DNA of 56,926 nucleotides from Actinomycetes bacterium (GTDB lineage Bacteria; Actinomycetota; Acidimicrobiia; Acidimicrobiales; Ilumatobacteraceae), in contig JANXUF010000092.1 in assembly GCA_025356335.1 (NCBI GenBank), forward strand, positions 1 to 56,926. The letters are read 5' to 3'. Positions within the stretch are counted from its first letter, which is position 1. The number at the start of each line of letters is the position of its first letter. Below, piece after piece: positions 42,542 to 50,917 of this stretch. A program made the position numbers and the translations under genes. The notes below the pieces were generated by a model. That model saw only the letters and a program-made list of their open reading frames with translations. It ran no database searches and was not told the origin of the DNA.

Positions 42542-43201
42542 TCAGACGCCAGGGGTGACGACGCCGGTCTCGTACGCCAGCACGACGGCCTGGACGCGGT
42601 CGCGGACCCCGAGTTTGGTCAGCACCCTGCCGAGATGGGTCTTGACCGTTGCTTCGCCGAGGTACAGCGATTCAGCGATCTCCGAGTTCGACATACCACG
42701 GGCGACGAGGACGAGTACTTCGTGTTCTCGCTCGGTGAGGTCGCTGAGGCCCGGCACGGTCTGTGACGACAGCCGGGGACGTTTGGCGACCTCCTCGATC
42801 AACAGCCTCGTCACGGACGGCGCGAGTAGTGCATCGCCGTTGGCGACGACATGGATCGCCTCGACCAGCTGTTCCGGCGGAGCGTCCTTGAGCATGAAAC
42901 CGCTGGCCCCGGCACGCAGCGCTGCGTAGACGTAGTCGCGCAGGTCGAAGGTCGTCAGCATCAGCACCCTGGCGCCATTGTCAGGGAGCTGGTTGATGCG
43001 TTTGGTGGCCTCGATGCCGTCCATCTGCGGCATGCGAATGTCCATCAGGATGACGTCAGGACGCTTCTGACGACATTCGTCGACCGCTTCGGTGCCGGTT
43101 GCCGCTTCGCCGACGACGACGAGATCCGACTCGGCTTCGAGAATCATGCGGAACCCGGTACGGACCATCAACTGGTCGTCGACGAGCAACACGCGGATCA
43201 T
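42542..43201 (-). CDS. NarL/FixJ-family response regulator
   Basis: The 219-residue protein has a receiver domain with the phospho-acceptor Asp54 (DVILMDIRMPQMDG) and Lys105 (GFMLKDA), and a C-terminal LuxR-type helix-turn-helix (LTEREHEVLVLVARGMSNSEIAESLYLGE then ATVKTHLGRVLTKLG). Start ATG 43201 was chosen over 43246 because it fits the family; TACGGT lies 6 bases upstream, so it may also have its own promoter. It is partnered by the kinase upstream and probably controls the exporter genes that follow. Confidence 0.93.
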   Translation of the reverse strand: MIRVLLVDDQLMVRTGFRMILEAESDLVVVGEAATGTEAVDECRQKRPDVILMDIRMPQMDGIEATKRINQLPDNGARVLMLTTFDLRDYVYAALRAGASGFMLKDAPPEQLVEAIHVVANGDALLAPSVTRLLIEEVAKRPRLSSQTVPGLSDLTEREHEVLVLVARGMSNSEIAESLYLGEATVKTHLGRVLTKLGVRDRVQAVVLAYETGVVTPGV

Positions 43202-43207
43202 GTCTGC

Positions 43208-43213
43208 ACCGTA
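43208..43213 (-). promoter_or_regulatory. Leaderless-type -10 element of the response regulator
   Basis: TACGGT on minus lies 6 bases before ATG 43201. Confidence 0.4.
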
Positions 43214-43268
43214 CTTCGAGAGTGCGGGTTGCACCGCCAACGCCATTGCTCGCCGGCAGCCCCGGCAA

Positions 43269-43283
43269 CCCCGGCAGCCGGGG
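43269..43283 (-). terminator. GC hairpin between kinase and response regulator
   Basis: CCCCGG-CTG-CCGGGG on minus is a perfect 6-base-pair stem with 3-base loop, flanked by further CCCCGGCA-like repeats. It starts 11 bases after the kinase stop. It could reduce read-through from kinase to regulator. Confidence 0.45.
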
Positions 43284-43293
43284 GCGGTCGGGA

Positions 43294-44508
43294 CTAGCGC
43301 GACAGGGGTTCCGGAATGGCGAAGGAGGCGCTGACCCGCCAGCCGCCCCCGACCCTCGGGCCGGCCTTGAACGAGCCAGTTGCCAGACCGACGCGTTCCC
43401 GCATGCCTTGCAGCCCGAAACCCTGCTCGGTCACGTCGGCAGCGGCCCCCCGGCCGTTGTCGGTGACGCTGATGTCGAGCGAACCGTTGTGGCGGTCGGC
43501 GAGCACGTTCACGCTGGTCACGGTTCCGGCGTGCTTGCGGATGTTCGTCAGCGCTTCCTGCACGAGGCGGTACGCGGCGAGTTGTGTCGAAGCTGGAACG
43601 TCGTTCATGTCGCCGTTGACGAACAACGAGACGGGCAGCGTCGGGTCGGATCGGGTCAGGTCTTCGAGATCGCTCAGCGTCGCCTGCGGCTCCAGCACGA
43701 CGGTGCGATCGCCGTGATCGCCGTGATCGTCGTGATCGTCGTGATCGTCGTCCGATCGGAGCACACCGAGGATCTGGCGTAACTCGGTCATTGCCTGGCG
43801 GCCCGACTCCTCGATCGCCTCGAGCGCAGCGACCGTCTTCGACGGGTCCTGGGCGAGTTGGCGTCGGGCGGCGCCCGCCTGAATGATCATCACCGTCACC
43901 GAATGGGCGACGACATCATGCAGTTCGCGCGCAATCCTCGTGCGTTCCTCACTGACGCGCTGCTGGGCGAGCAATTCCTGTTCGCGTTCGGCTCTGCCGG
44001 CACGTTCGACGATCACCGCGCTGACGTCGTGGCGGCGGCGCACGCTCTCGCCGATGAGAAAGGCGAATGGCAGGAACACGAAGCGCGCCAGCGTCGGATG
44101 GGCCCACCGGTTGTCGATGACAACGGCCGCTGCTGTGAACAGTCCGACGATGCCGACGAAGACGATCAGGGCGAGATGACGCAGCCGTGTCGGCGTCGAA
44201 ATACCGACGGTGGCGAGGGCGATGCCGACAAGAATCCAGTTCGGACTGCCGAAGTTCGCCAGGTCCAGTGCCATCTGACCGACGGTCACGGCGCCGAGGA
44301 CCCTCAGCGGGGCTCGTCGACGCCATGCCAGCGGAACGACGGCGAGGATCAGGAGCGGGACCCCCCACCACAACGGACCGCGGATATCCGGGTCGTGGTT
44401 GTGGGTGAGGAACGAACCGACGGCGATTGCACCGACGACAACGGTGCTCCCGATGTCCCTGGTGACGGGGTGCCGGCTCAGCCACAGCAGCGGATGGGAC
44501 CGGGTCAC
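43294..44508 (-). CDS. Sensor histidine kinase (NarL-partner, HisKA_3 type)
   Basis: The 404-residue protein has about five N-terminal membrane helices, then a HisKA_3 dimerisation domain with the phospho-acceptor His in RELHDVVAHSVTVM (near residue 200) and a HATPase domain (QEALTNIRKHAG, DNGRGAAADV, GFGLQGMRERV). Between the two is a DDHDDHDDHGDHGD stretch coded by tandem repeats. GTG at 44508 has TAGCGT 6 bases upstream. The kinase heads the kinase-regulator-exporter operon and diverges from the cyclase gene. Its stimulus is unknown. Confidence 0.92.
   Translation of the reverse strand: MTRSHPLLWLSRHPVTRDIGSTVVVGAIAVGSFLTHNHDPDIRGPLWWGVPLLILAVVPLAWRRRAPLRVLGAVTVGQMALDLANFGSPNWILVGIALATVGISTPTRLRHLALIVFVGIVGLFTAAAVVIDNRWAHPTLARFVFLPFAFLIGESVRRRHDVSAVIVERAGRAEREQELLAQQRVSEERTRIARELHDVVAHSVTVMIIQAGAARRQLAQDPSKTVAALEAIEESGRQAMTELRQILGVLRSDDDHDDHDDHGDHGDRTVVLEPQATLSDLEDLTRSDPTLPVSLFVNGDMNDVPASTQLAAYRLVQEALTNIRKHAGTVTSVNVLADRHNGSLDISVTDNGRGAAADVTEQGFGLQGMRERVGLATGSFKAGPRVGGGWRVSASFAIPEPLSR
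43707..43751 (-). repeat. Five 9-base repeats coding Asp-Asp-His in the kinase linker
   Basis: Plus-strand units gatcgccgt/gatcgtcgt repeat five times without interruption. On minus they code DDH units (later GDH), giving an Asp/His-rich loop between the phospho-acceptor and ATPase domains. Confidence 0.9.
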
Positions 44509-44514
44509 GGCTCA

Positions 44515-44520
44515 ACGCTA
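44515..44520 (-). promoter_or_regulatory. Leaderless-type -10 element of the kinase operon
   Basis: TAGCGT on minus lies 6 bases before GTG 44508, back to back with the cyclase promoter. Confidence 0.45.
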
Positions 44521-44564
44521 GTGAGGTCGGCAAATCCGCACGTCAGACTGACGGTGGATTGTCG

Positions 44565-44570
44565 TACGAT
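44565..44570 (+). promoter_or_regulatory. Leaderless-type -10 element of the cyclase gene
   Basis: TACGAT lies 9 bases before ATG 44580 and rules out the TTG start at 44559. Confidence 0.45.
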
Positions 44571-44579
44571 CCCTGGTTG

Positions 44580-47500
44580 ATGCTGTGCCGCAACTGTGCA
44601 ACCCCGATTCCGTCCGGGGCGCGTTTCTGTCCGGCGTGCGGGACGGCAGTCGATTCGCTCGGGGAGGAACGGCGAGTCGTCACCGTGCTCTTCGCCGACA
44701 TCGTCGGCTTCACGACGCTGGCAGAACATCTGGACCCCGAGCAGCTCAAGCGGCTGATCGATGGCTGTCTGCAACGACTCGTCGCCGACGTCAATGCCTT
44801 CGGCGGGCGGGTCGACAAGATCGTCGGTGACGGCGTACTCGCACTCTTCGGTGCGCCGGTCGCCCACGAGGATGATCCGGAACGCGCCGTCCGGGCGGCG
44901 TTGCGGATGCAGTGCAGTGTCGACGAGTACGCCGGCTCGCATGACGGTGGCCTGCGGTTGCGAGTCGGGATCAATACCGGCGAGGTGCTCGTCGGCGCGT
45001 TACGTGCAGGTGGCGACTACACGGCGATGGGCGACGTCGTCAACACGGCTTCGCGGCTGCAGACCGAGGCGCCGATCGGTGGCGTCCTCGTCGGCGAGAC
45101 CACCAAATTGCTCACCGACGCGGCGATCCGCTACGAACCCTTCGGGCAGTTCCAGCCACGCGGCCGCGAACAGATCATGACCGCCTGGCTCGCCGCCGAG
45201 CCGGTGGCGCTCCCTGGCGGCCATCGACGCCGGCAGAACTCACGGTTGGTCGGCCGGGCAGCAGAAGTCGGCCTCGTCGTCGATGCCCTCGATTTTTCCG
45301 TCACCCGTCGTAAGGCCTTCCTGGTGACGATCGAGGGGGAGGGTGGTGTCGGCAAGAGCCGCCTCGCCGACGAAGTGGTCGCCCGCGCTCGCGAACAGTG
45401 GGGCCTGTCCGTCCTCGAAGGTTCGTGCGTCCCCTATGGCGAGGCGAACGTCTGGTGGCCGATCGCCGGTGCGCTCGTGCGCTATCTCGGCCTGCCGAGC
45501 GGCGACAACATCCAGCAGATCCGTGACATCGGCAGTGCCAAGGCGGCTGAACTGCTGGGGCTCGAAGCCGGTGACGCCGAGGTCACCCGGATCATCGAGG
45601 CGTTCTGCCACCTGCTCGGGCGGCCGTCGGCACTCGATGATCTCGAACCTGCGAGGGCCCGTTCGGAATTGTCGCGAGCCGTCACCCGGGTGATCGAAGC
45701 GCGGGTCAAACGTGCTCCGCTGATGTTGGTGATCGCCGATGTCCACTGGGCTGATCCGGCGTTCCTCGACCTGCTGGAAAAGGTGATGAGTGCGCTGGCC
45801 TCATTGCCGTTCCTGCTCGTCACGACGATCCGCCCCGACAGCGAATCGGCATGGCCGCCGATGTCGTTCGCCGGGTACAGCGCCCTCCGTATCCGCTTGG
45901 AGCCGTTGGACGAGGCCAGTTCTGCCGAACTCGTTCGGGGCATCCTCGGTTCCGCGGTCGAACCGGCCACCATCGCCAGATTGTTCGAGCGCAGCGGCGG
46001 CAATCCGCTGTTCCTCGAAGAATTGGCGACACTCGTGTCCGAGCAGGGCGCTTTGCCAGTGCTCCCGGATTCGCTGCGGGCGATGATCGCCGCCCGCCTC
46101 GACCAACTGCCGAACGACCAGCGGACGATGCTCGACAACGCTGCGGTTCTCGGCACGTCTGGCACGTGGGGTCAGCTCGAACACTTCGGCGATGCACGGC
46201 GCCGGCCGGCGACCGAGGATGCGCTGACCGGGCTGGTCGACGCCGGCTTGCTGGCGGTCGACGGCGACCGCTGGCGCTTTCGCTCGCAGTCGGTCCGTGA
46301 AGTCGTTTACCAGACGCTGACGAAGTCGGCTCGGACGCAACGCCATGCCGGCGTCGCCATGGCGATGGAGCGTGATGGCAAGGGATCGCTCGAAGATGCG
46401 GCGCACCACTGGGCTGCAGCCGCTGACCTCGTTGCTGAGATCGGCACGGTCAGCGGCGTCCCGTCCGACGTCGGCGTGCGCGCCGTCAACGGCCTGACCG
46501 GCGCTGCGGAACTCGTCACCGAGCAGATGTATCCGCGATCAGCCATCCGCTTGGCGACACGCGCGCTGGGGATGCTCGACAGCGTGCCGCCATCGGAACG
46601 GGCGACGATGAAGCGGCGACTACTGCTCGTCAGGGGCGAAGCGCTGTGCGATCTGCGCAAGCTCGACACGGCAACCGACGACGTGCTCGCTGTGCTGGAA
46701 TCTGCGGTTCACGACGGAGAACGGAGTGCCGAAGCCGCCGCCCACCGGATCATGGGCGAGATCCAGCGTCTCGGGGGGCATCTCGATCGAGCGCGCTCGG
46801 AGTTCGACGTGGCGATCGAAATCTGGGCGGAGTCGGGCAACGACCAGGAACTCGCCAGGTCACTTCGGGGCCGCGGCTTCGTCGAGGTCTTCGGCGGCCG
46901 AGCGGCGGTTGCCGAATCGTTCCTCAATCGTGCCGACGAGCTGTACCAGCGCATCGGCGACCGCCGGGGCAGCGCCTGGGTGGATCAGCATCGTGCATGG
47001 GCGGGGTTCACCTCCGGCAACCTCGTTGCCGCTGAGGAACGGTTGCACAAGTCCGCTGCGACGATGGCCGAACTCGGCGATCTCGGCGGACTCGGTTGGG
47101 CGCGTGGTGTGCTGGCGTGGGTCCGGTTCCTCGCAGGGGACATGCGCGAGGCAGATGAGATCGCCGTCGGTGTGCTCGCCGACGCGATCGAACGTGGTGA
47201 CGATTGGGCGGAAGGCATGATGCTCGCGCTGCAGGCCAATCTGCGGCTGTGGGAGGGCCGGACCGAGGACGCGCTTGCGCTGTCAGAACGTGCCAGGACG
47301 CGCCTGCACCGGCTCGGCGACGGATTCGGTGAGATCCAGGCGTTGACCCCGATGGCCAGGGCGCTGGAGGCACTCGGCCGCTCGGCGAGTGCGGCGCGCA
47401 TGCAGGAGGAACTCGCGGCGGCAGCACCGGCGTTCGGCCAGCAGGCGGTGGCGCTGTTGGTCGATGCCGAGTTGGCGATCGTGCGGGGTGATGCGCAACG

Positions 47501-48038
47501 AGCCCGCTCGTCGGTCGGCAATGTCATCGCCGCCGCGCTCGAACAAGACGTCGGAGCGACCGAACCGTACATCGTCCGCGGGCTCGCCGAGTTGCAGTTG
47601 GGCATGCTCGAGGAGGCGCTGACGTCGTTGGCGATCGCCCACGACGAAAACGGTGAGACCGCGTTCTTCCTGGCTGTCAGCGCAATGCTCGCAGCCGCTC
47701 AGGGCCGGCCGGTCGATGCCCTCACCGACATCGAACGGGTCACCGAATCACCAGGAGCCACATACCTCGACCGTGTCTACGCCGGCATCGCCGCCGTCTT
47801 CGCCTACGCCCAACTCGGTGACGACGAACGTTCGACGTGGGCATTGAACGAACTGTCGGCGATCGCCGAAGGGACGCAGGACGTCATCGCCCGGTCGCTC
47901 GTCTCGCTCACGCGCACGGCCGTCCATCCGCCTGATCCGTTGTCGGACCCTGAGTCGCTCGAGACCGTCGTACTGCCACTTCCAGGATGGCGACTGCTCA
48001 TCGGCATCCTCGCCAGCCAACCCGTGAAACCGTCCTGA
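44580..48038 (+). CDS. Class III adenylate/guanylate cyclase with AAA ATPase and TPR regions
   Basis: The 1152-residue protein begins with a zinc ribbon (CRNCATPIPSGARFCPACG). The cyclase domain follows (RVVTVLFADIVGFT, KIVGDGVLALFGAP, GDYTAMGDVVNTASRL) with both metal-binding Asp residues and the transition-state Asn/Arg. Next comes an ATPase with Walker A EGEGGVGKSRLADE and VIADVHWADPAFLDLL, then a long helical TPR-like half. Such multidomain cyclases occur in mycobacteria and relatives and are probably soluble signalling proteins. ATG at 44580 is preferred. It diverges from the kinase gene. Confidence 0.93.
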   Translation: MLCRNCATPIPSGARFCPACGTAVDSLGEERRVVTVLFADIVGFTTLAEHLDPEQLKRLIDGCLQRLVADVNAFGGRVDKIVGDGVLALFGAPVAHEDDPERAVRAALRMQCSVDEYAGSHDGGLRLRVGINTGEVLVGALRAGGDYTAMGDVVNTASRLQTEAPIGGVLVGETTKLLTDAAIRYEPFGQFQPRGREQIMTAWLAAEPVALPGGHRRRQNSRLVGRAAEVGLVVDALDFSVTRRKAFLVTIEGEGGVGKSRLADEVVARAREQWGLSVLEGSCVPYGEANVWWPIAGALVRYLGLPSGDNIQQIRDIGSAKAAELLGLEAGDAEVTRIIEAFCHLLGRPSALDDLEPARARSELSRAVTRVIEARVKRAPLMLVIADVHWADPAFLDLLEKVMSALASLPFLLVTTIRPDSESAWPPMSFAGYSALRIRLEPLDEASSAELVRGILGSAVEPATIARLFERSGGNPLFLEELATLVSEQGALPVLPDSLRAMIAARLDQLPNDQRTMLDNAAVLGTSGTWGQLEHFGDARRRPATEDALTGLVDAGLLAVDGDRWRFRSQSVREVVYQTLTKSARTQRHAGVAMAMERDGKGSLEDAAHHWAAAADLVAEIGTVSGVPSDVGVRAVNGLTGAAELVTEQMYPRSAIRLATRALGMLDSVPPSERATMKRRLLLVRGEALCDLRKLDTATDDVLAVLESAVHDGERSAEAAAHRIMGEIQRLGGHLDRARSEFDVAIEIWAESGNDQELARSLRGRGFVEVFGGRAAVAESFLNRADELYQRIGDRRGSAWVDQHRAWAGFTSGNLVAAEERLHKSAATMAELGDLGGLGWARGVLAWVRFLAGDMREADEIAVGVLADAIERGDDWAEGMMLALQANLRLWEGRTEDALALSERARTRLHRLGDGFGEIQALTPMARALEALGRSASAARMQEELAAAAPAFGQQAVALLVDAELAIVRGDAQRARSSVGNVIAAALEQDVGATEPYIVRGLAELQLGMLEEALTSLAIAHDENGETAFFLAVSAMLAAAQGRPVDALTDIERVTESPGATYLDRVYAGIAAVFAYAQLGDDERSTWALNELSAIAEGTQDVIARSLVSLTRTAVHPPDPLSDPESLETVVLPLPGWRLLIGILASQPVKPS

Positions 48039-48073
48039 AGGCACGCGACCGTTCGCCGGGTCGGGACGCGGCA

Positions 48074-48104
48074 GCGCCCCGCCTGCTCACGGCAAACGGG
48101 GCGC
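48074..48104 (+). terminator. 8-bp hairpin after the cyclase gene
   Basis: GCGCCCCG and CGGGGCGC pair across a 15-base loop, 36 bases after the cyclase stop, in the 201-base gap between the convergent cyclase and peroxiredoxin genes. The rest of the gap has two imperfect GAGCTGAAGT repeats but no gene. Confidence 0.5.
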
Positions 48105-48239
48105 CGGCACATCCTGCTCCTCGACCCGTACAGGTCGAGTCTGGTGTTGAGCTGAAGTAGTGCTGACGTGGCTGCGAGACGGTACGCGGCTGCAGCCAGA
48201 AGGGTGCTCGGTTGCCGCATGTCGAGCTGAAGTGTGCTG

Positions 48240-48875
48240 TTACCTGTTCGGCTGGGGAAGGGTACGCAGGTACGGCTTGACCGTGGTCCAGCCGCCTGGG
48301 AACAACTTCTCGGCGTCTTCGTTGGACACCGCGGCACCGATGATGACATCGTCGCCGTCCTTCCAGTTGACCGGCGTGGCGACCTTGTAGCCGGCGGTGA
48401 GCTGCAGGCTGTCGATGACGCGGAGGATCTCGTCGAAGTTGCGGCCGGTCGAAGCCGGGTAGGTGAGGGTCAGCTTGACCTTCTTGTCCGGCCCGACGAT
48501 GAAGACGGAGCGGACGGTCATCGTGTCGCTGGCGTTCGGGTGGATCATGTCGTAGAGGTCTGCGACCTTCTTGTCGGGGTCACCGATCATCGGGAAGTTG
48601 ACCGGCGTGCCCTGCGTCTCGCCGATGTCTGCTTCCCATTTCTCGTGCGACTCGACCGAGTCGACGGACAGGCCGATGACCTTGACGTTGCGCTTGTCGA
48701 ACTCCGGCTTGATCTTGGCGACATAGCCGAGTTCGGTCGTGCAGACCGGGGTGAAGTCTTTCGGGTGGCTGAACAGCACGCCCCACGAATCGCCGAGCCA
48801 CTCGTGGAAGTTGATCGTTCCCTGGGTCGTGTCGGCGGTGAAGTCCGGGGCGGTGTCGCCGAGGCGGATGGACAT
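48240..48875 (-). CDS. 1-Cys peroxiredoxin (Prx6 type)
   Basis: The 211-residue protein has the peroxidatic Cys45 in DFTPVCTTELGYVAK, preceded by LFSHPKD, and the Prx6-type C-terminal part (PASTGRNFDEILRVIDSLQL, then DDVIIGAAVSNEDA). No resolving Cys is seen, so it is a 1-Cys enzyme that reduces peroxides in the cytoplasm. ATG at 48875 has a strong AAGGAG 6 bases upstream. Its leader carries a 13-base tandem duplication. It diverges from the arsR-like gene. Confidence 0.95.
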   Translation of the reverse strand: MSIRLGDTAPDFTADTTQGTINFHEWLGDSWGVLFSHPKDFTPVCTTELGYVAKIKPEFDKRNVKVIGLSVDSVESHEKWEADIGETQGTPVNFPMIGDPDKKVADLYDMIHPNASDTMTVRSVFIVGPDKKVKLTLTYPASTGRNFDEILRVIDSLQLTAGYKVATPVNWKDGDDVIIGAAVSNEDAEKLFPGGWTTVKPYLRTLPQPNR

Positions 48876-48889
48876 GGGTGTCTCCTTGT

Positions 48890-48915
48890 TGCTGCGTACT
48901 ACTGCTGCGTACTAC
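48890..48915 (-). repeat. 13-base tandem duplication in the peroxiredoxin leader
   Basis: Plus-strand TGCTGCGTACTAC occurs twice head to tail (48890-48902, 48903-48915), directly upstream of the peroxiredoxin ribosome site. Confidence 0.85.
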
Positions 48916-48985
48916 GAGGAGAGTTCTATCGGCGTGCCCGTCTAATTCCGACCCGGCTTGTCGAGATTCCCCGGCAGGAGGGTGG

Positions 48986-49015
48986 TTGACATGTGACTCT
49001 TTAGTCACCTATATT
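48986..49015 (+). promoter_or_regulatory. Promoter and operator of the arsR-like gene
   Basis: TTGACA (48986-48991), 18 bases, TATATT (49010-49015), then 7 bases to GTG 49023: the best promoter in the window, with a leaderless start. The spacer contains the perfect inverted repeat GTGACT-CTTT-AGTCAC (48993-49008), well placed for autorepression by the ArsR protein. Confidence 0.8.
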
Positions 49016-49022
49016 CACTGCT

Positions 49023-49442
49023 GTGGAGGACGTCTTCAGAGCGCTTGCCGATCCGACCAGGCGGCAACTCCTCGACGCCCTCTTCGAAGACGATGGTCAG
49101 TCGCTGAGTGAGCTATGCGAGCAGATCCCGCAGATGACGCGCTTCGGGGTGATGAAGCACCTGTCGATCCTCGAAGCCGCACACCTCGTCACCACCAGAC
49201 GCGAGGGGCGGGAGAAGTTCCACTACCTCAACCCTGTGCCGATCGCCGAAATCCACGACCGGTGGGTTTCCAAGTACGCAGCACCGTTCGTGTCGGCGCT
49301 GGCCGCCTTGAAAGGCGAGTTCGAAGACGAGTACGGGGCTGACGAGTACCGGGCTGACGAATACCGGGGTGTGGAGTACTTCGCCGGCCAGTCTCACCCC
49401 GACCACGTTCCCCGTCACCCACCGAGCACAAGGATTGCCTGA
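49023..49442 (+). CDS. ArsR-family regulator
   Basis: The 139-residue protein is a winged-helix ArsR-type regulator: EDVFRALADPTRRQLLDALF, LSELCEQIPQMTRFGVMKHLS as recognition helix and TTRREGREKFHYLNPVPI as wing. No metal-binding Cys cluster is seen, as usual for ArsR proteins paired with SRPBCC proteins. The tail has 3 tandem 15-base repeats coding ADEYR-like units. GTG at 49023 is set by the promoter. It is followed by the SRPBCC gene after 1 base. Confidence 0.9.
   Translation: MEDVFRALADPTRRQLLDALFEDDGQSLSELCEQIPQMTRFGVMKHLSILEAAHLVTTRREGREKFHYLNPVPIAEIHDRWVSKYAAPFVSALAALKGEFEDEYGADEYRADEYRGVEYFAGQSHPDHVPRHPPSTRIA
49326..49370 (+). repeat. Three 15-base repeats in the ArsR tail
   Basis: Units GACGAGTACGGGGCT, GACGAGTACCGGGCT and GACGAATACCGGGGT follow each other in frame and code DEYGA, DEYRA, DEYRG. 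Confidence 0.85.
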
Positions 49443-49443
49443 C

Positions 49444-50382
49444 ATGCCCAAACCCCGACACGTCTACGAGACGTACATCAAGGCCACCCCCGATCGCATC
49501 TGGCATGCGCTGACCGACGGCGAGATGACATCGAAGTACTACTTCGGCACGTCGTTCGTCGGTACCGCAGCGACCGGCAGCGACTACCGGATGGAGGGTG
49601 CGGCCGGCACCGTCGCCATCACCGGCACTGTCATCGAAGCGAACCCGTTCACCAAGCTGGTGATGACATTCACAGCACTGTGGGACCCGGAGGCAGCGTC
49701 CGAACAGCCGAGCCTGGTCACCTGGGAGATCACGCCGATCGATCCGACGATGTCCAAGTTGAGCGTCGTCCACAGCGACTTCGGCGGTCTCTCGAAGACG
49801 TGGTCGCTGACACGCGGCGGTTGGGAAGGGATCGTCTCCGGTCTGAAGACACTGCTCGAAACGGGCGAGGCGATCGGCGAGATTCCTGGGCTCGACGACG
49901 AGGTCGATCCCGTCGATCTCACTGCACTGGAACATCGCGAGCGCGGCATCGAGATCTTCAACAACACGTGGACATGGATCGAGATGGCCGACCGCACGCC
50001 AGACGATGACGAGTCGATGATCCGCTCGGCGTACGCCGCTGCCTATCACTGGTCCTTCGCTGCCGGTCGGACCGTGGAGAACGATGCGCGTAGCGAGTGG
50101 ATGCTGTCACGGACGCACGTACTCGCCGGCCGTGGTGAGCACGCACTGTTCTATGCCCGCCGGTCTGCGGCGATCGTCGAAGCGAACGGTCTCGCCGACT
50201 TCGACCTCGGTTACGGGCTCGAAGCTGTCGCCCGCTCGCTCGCCCTGCTCGGTCGCAACGAAGAGGCAGCGAAGATGAAGGAGGCTGCCTTGCTTGTCCC
50301 GATCGACGACGACGAGGACAGGAAGATCTTCGAAGCCGACCTCGCAGGCGGCCCGTGGTTCGGCCTCGAAGCGACCGCCTGA
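49444..50382 (+). CDS. SRPBCC (AHSA1-like) domain fused to an unknown helical domain
   Basis: The 312-residue protein starts with an AHSA1/SRPBCC domain of about 150 residues (HVYETYIKATPDRIWHALTD, GTVIEANPFTKLVMTF, GGWEGIVSGLKTLLETGE). The second half (GIEIFNNTWTWIEMADRTPDDDESMIRSAYAAAYHW through MKEAALLVPIDDDEDRKIFE) is helical and resembles stand-alone actinobacterial proteins of unknown role. SRPBCC proteins bind hydrophobic ligands, and ArsR-SRPBCC pairs are common; the fusion is less so. ATG 49444 follows the ArsR stop by 1 base. Confidence 0.88.
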   Translation: MPKPRHVYETYIKATPDRIWHALTDGEMTSKYYFGTSFVGTAATGSDYRMEGAAGTVAITGTVIEANPFTKLVMTFTALWDPEAASEQPSLVTWEITPIDPTMSKLSVVHSDFGGLSKTWSLTRGGWEGIVSGLKTLLETGEAIGEIPGLDDEVDPVDLTALEHRERGIEIFNNTWTWIEMADRTPDDDESMIRSAYAAAYHWSFAAGRTVENDARSEWMLSRTHVLAGRGEHALFYARRSAAIVEANGLADFDLGYGLEAVARSLALLGRNEEAAKMKEAALLVPIDDDEDRKIFEADLAGGPWFGLEATA

Positions 50383-50545
50383 GCGGTCCGATCCCCCACG
50401 ACGCCGGGCCGGCAGCGTCCGCACCAGCGGTTCGCACCGTTGGGTCGCCGGATACCGACAAGCTGGGCGTCTCGGTCCGACGAGCAACCGTCGGACTGAC
50501 CGGCGGGGGAGCGGGCGTCTTGCGGGCGGCGGGAGCGCATCGGAC

Positions 50546-50917
50546 TCAGCTACCGCTGCTGGTGGTGTTCGATTTCGAGGACGGCGTGGCTGCTGTTGCT
50601 TTGGTCGTCGACTTCGTGGCGGTCGTCGACTTCGTGGCGGTCGTGGCTGCGGCCGTGGCTGCGGCCGTGACTGGGGTCGTGGCTGGGGCTGTTGCAGCGG
50701 AGGTTGCGATTGCGGTTGTTGCTGCTGAATCGCTCGACGTGGCTGCTGCCGTCGTCTCGGCGGTCACCGAGTTCGACGTCGAGGTCGAACCGGTCGCGGC
50801 GGCAGACATGCAGCCGGCGAGGGCGATTCCGCCGAGGATGGCGACCGCGCCGGAGAGTTGGCGAGCCTTGCGTGCGGGGTGTGGGCGCTTCTTGCGGGGT
50901 GTGGAATTGGTGATCAT
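50546..50917 (-). CDS. Small Ala/Thr/Ser-rich lipoprotein
   Basis: The 123-residue protein has a basic N-terminus, the hydrophobic stretch LSGAVAILGGIALAGC with a lipobox, and then almost only Ala, Thr, Ser and Lys, a mucin-like sequence coded partly by 12- and 18-base repeats. ATG at 50917 has AAAGGAA 6 bases upstream, which supports a real gene. No function can be assigned; a surface-exposed, possibly glycosylated spacer is a guess. Confidence 0.65.
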   Translation of the reverse strand: MITNSTPRKKRPHPARKARQLSGAVAILGGIALAGCMSAAATGSTSTSNSVTAETTAAATSSDSAATTAIATSAATAPATTPVTAAATAAATTATKSTTATKSTTKATAATPSSKSNTTSSGS

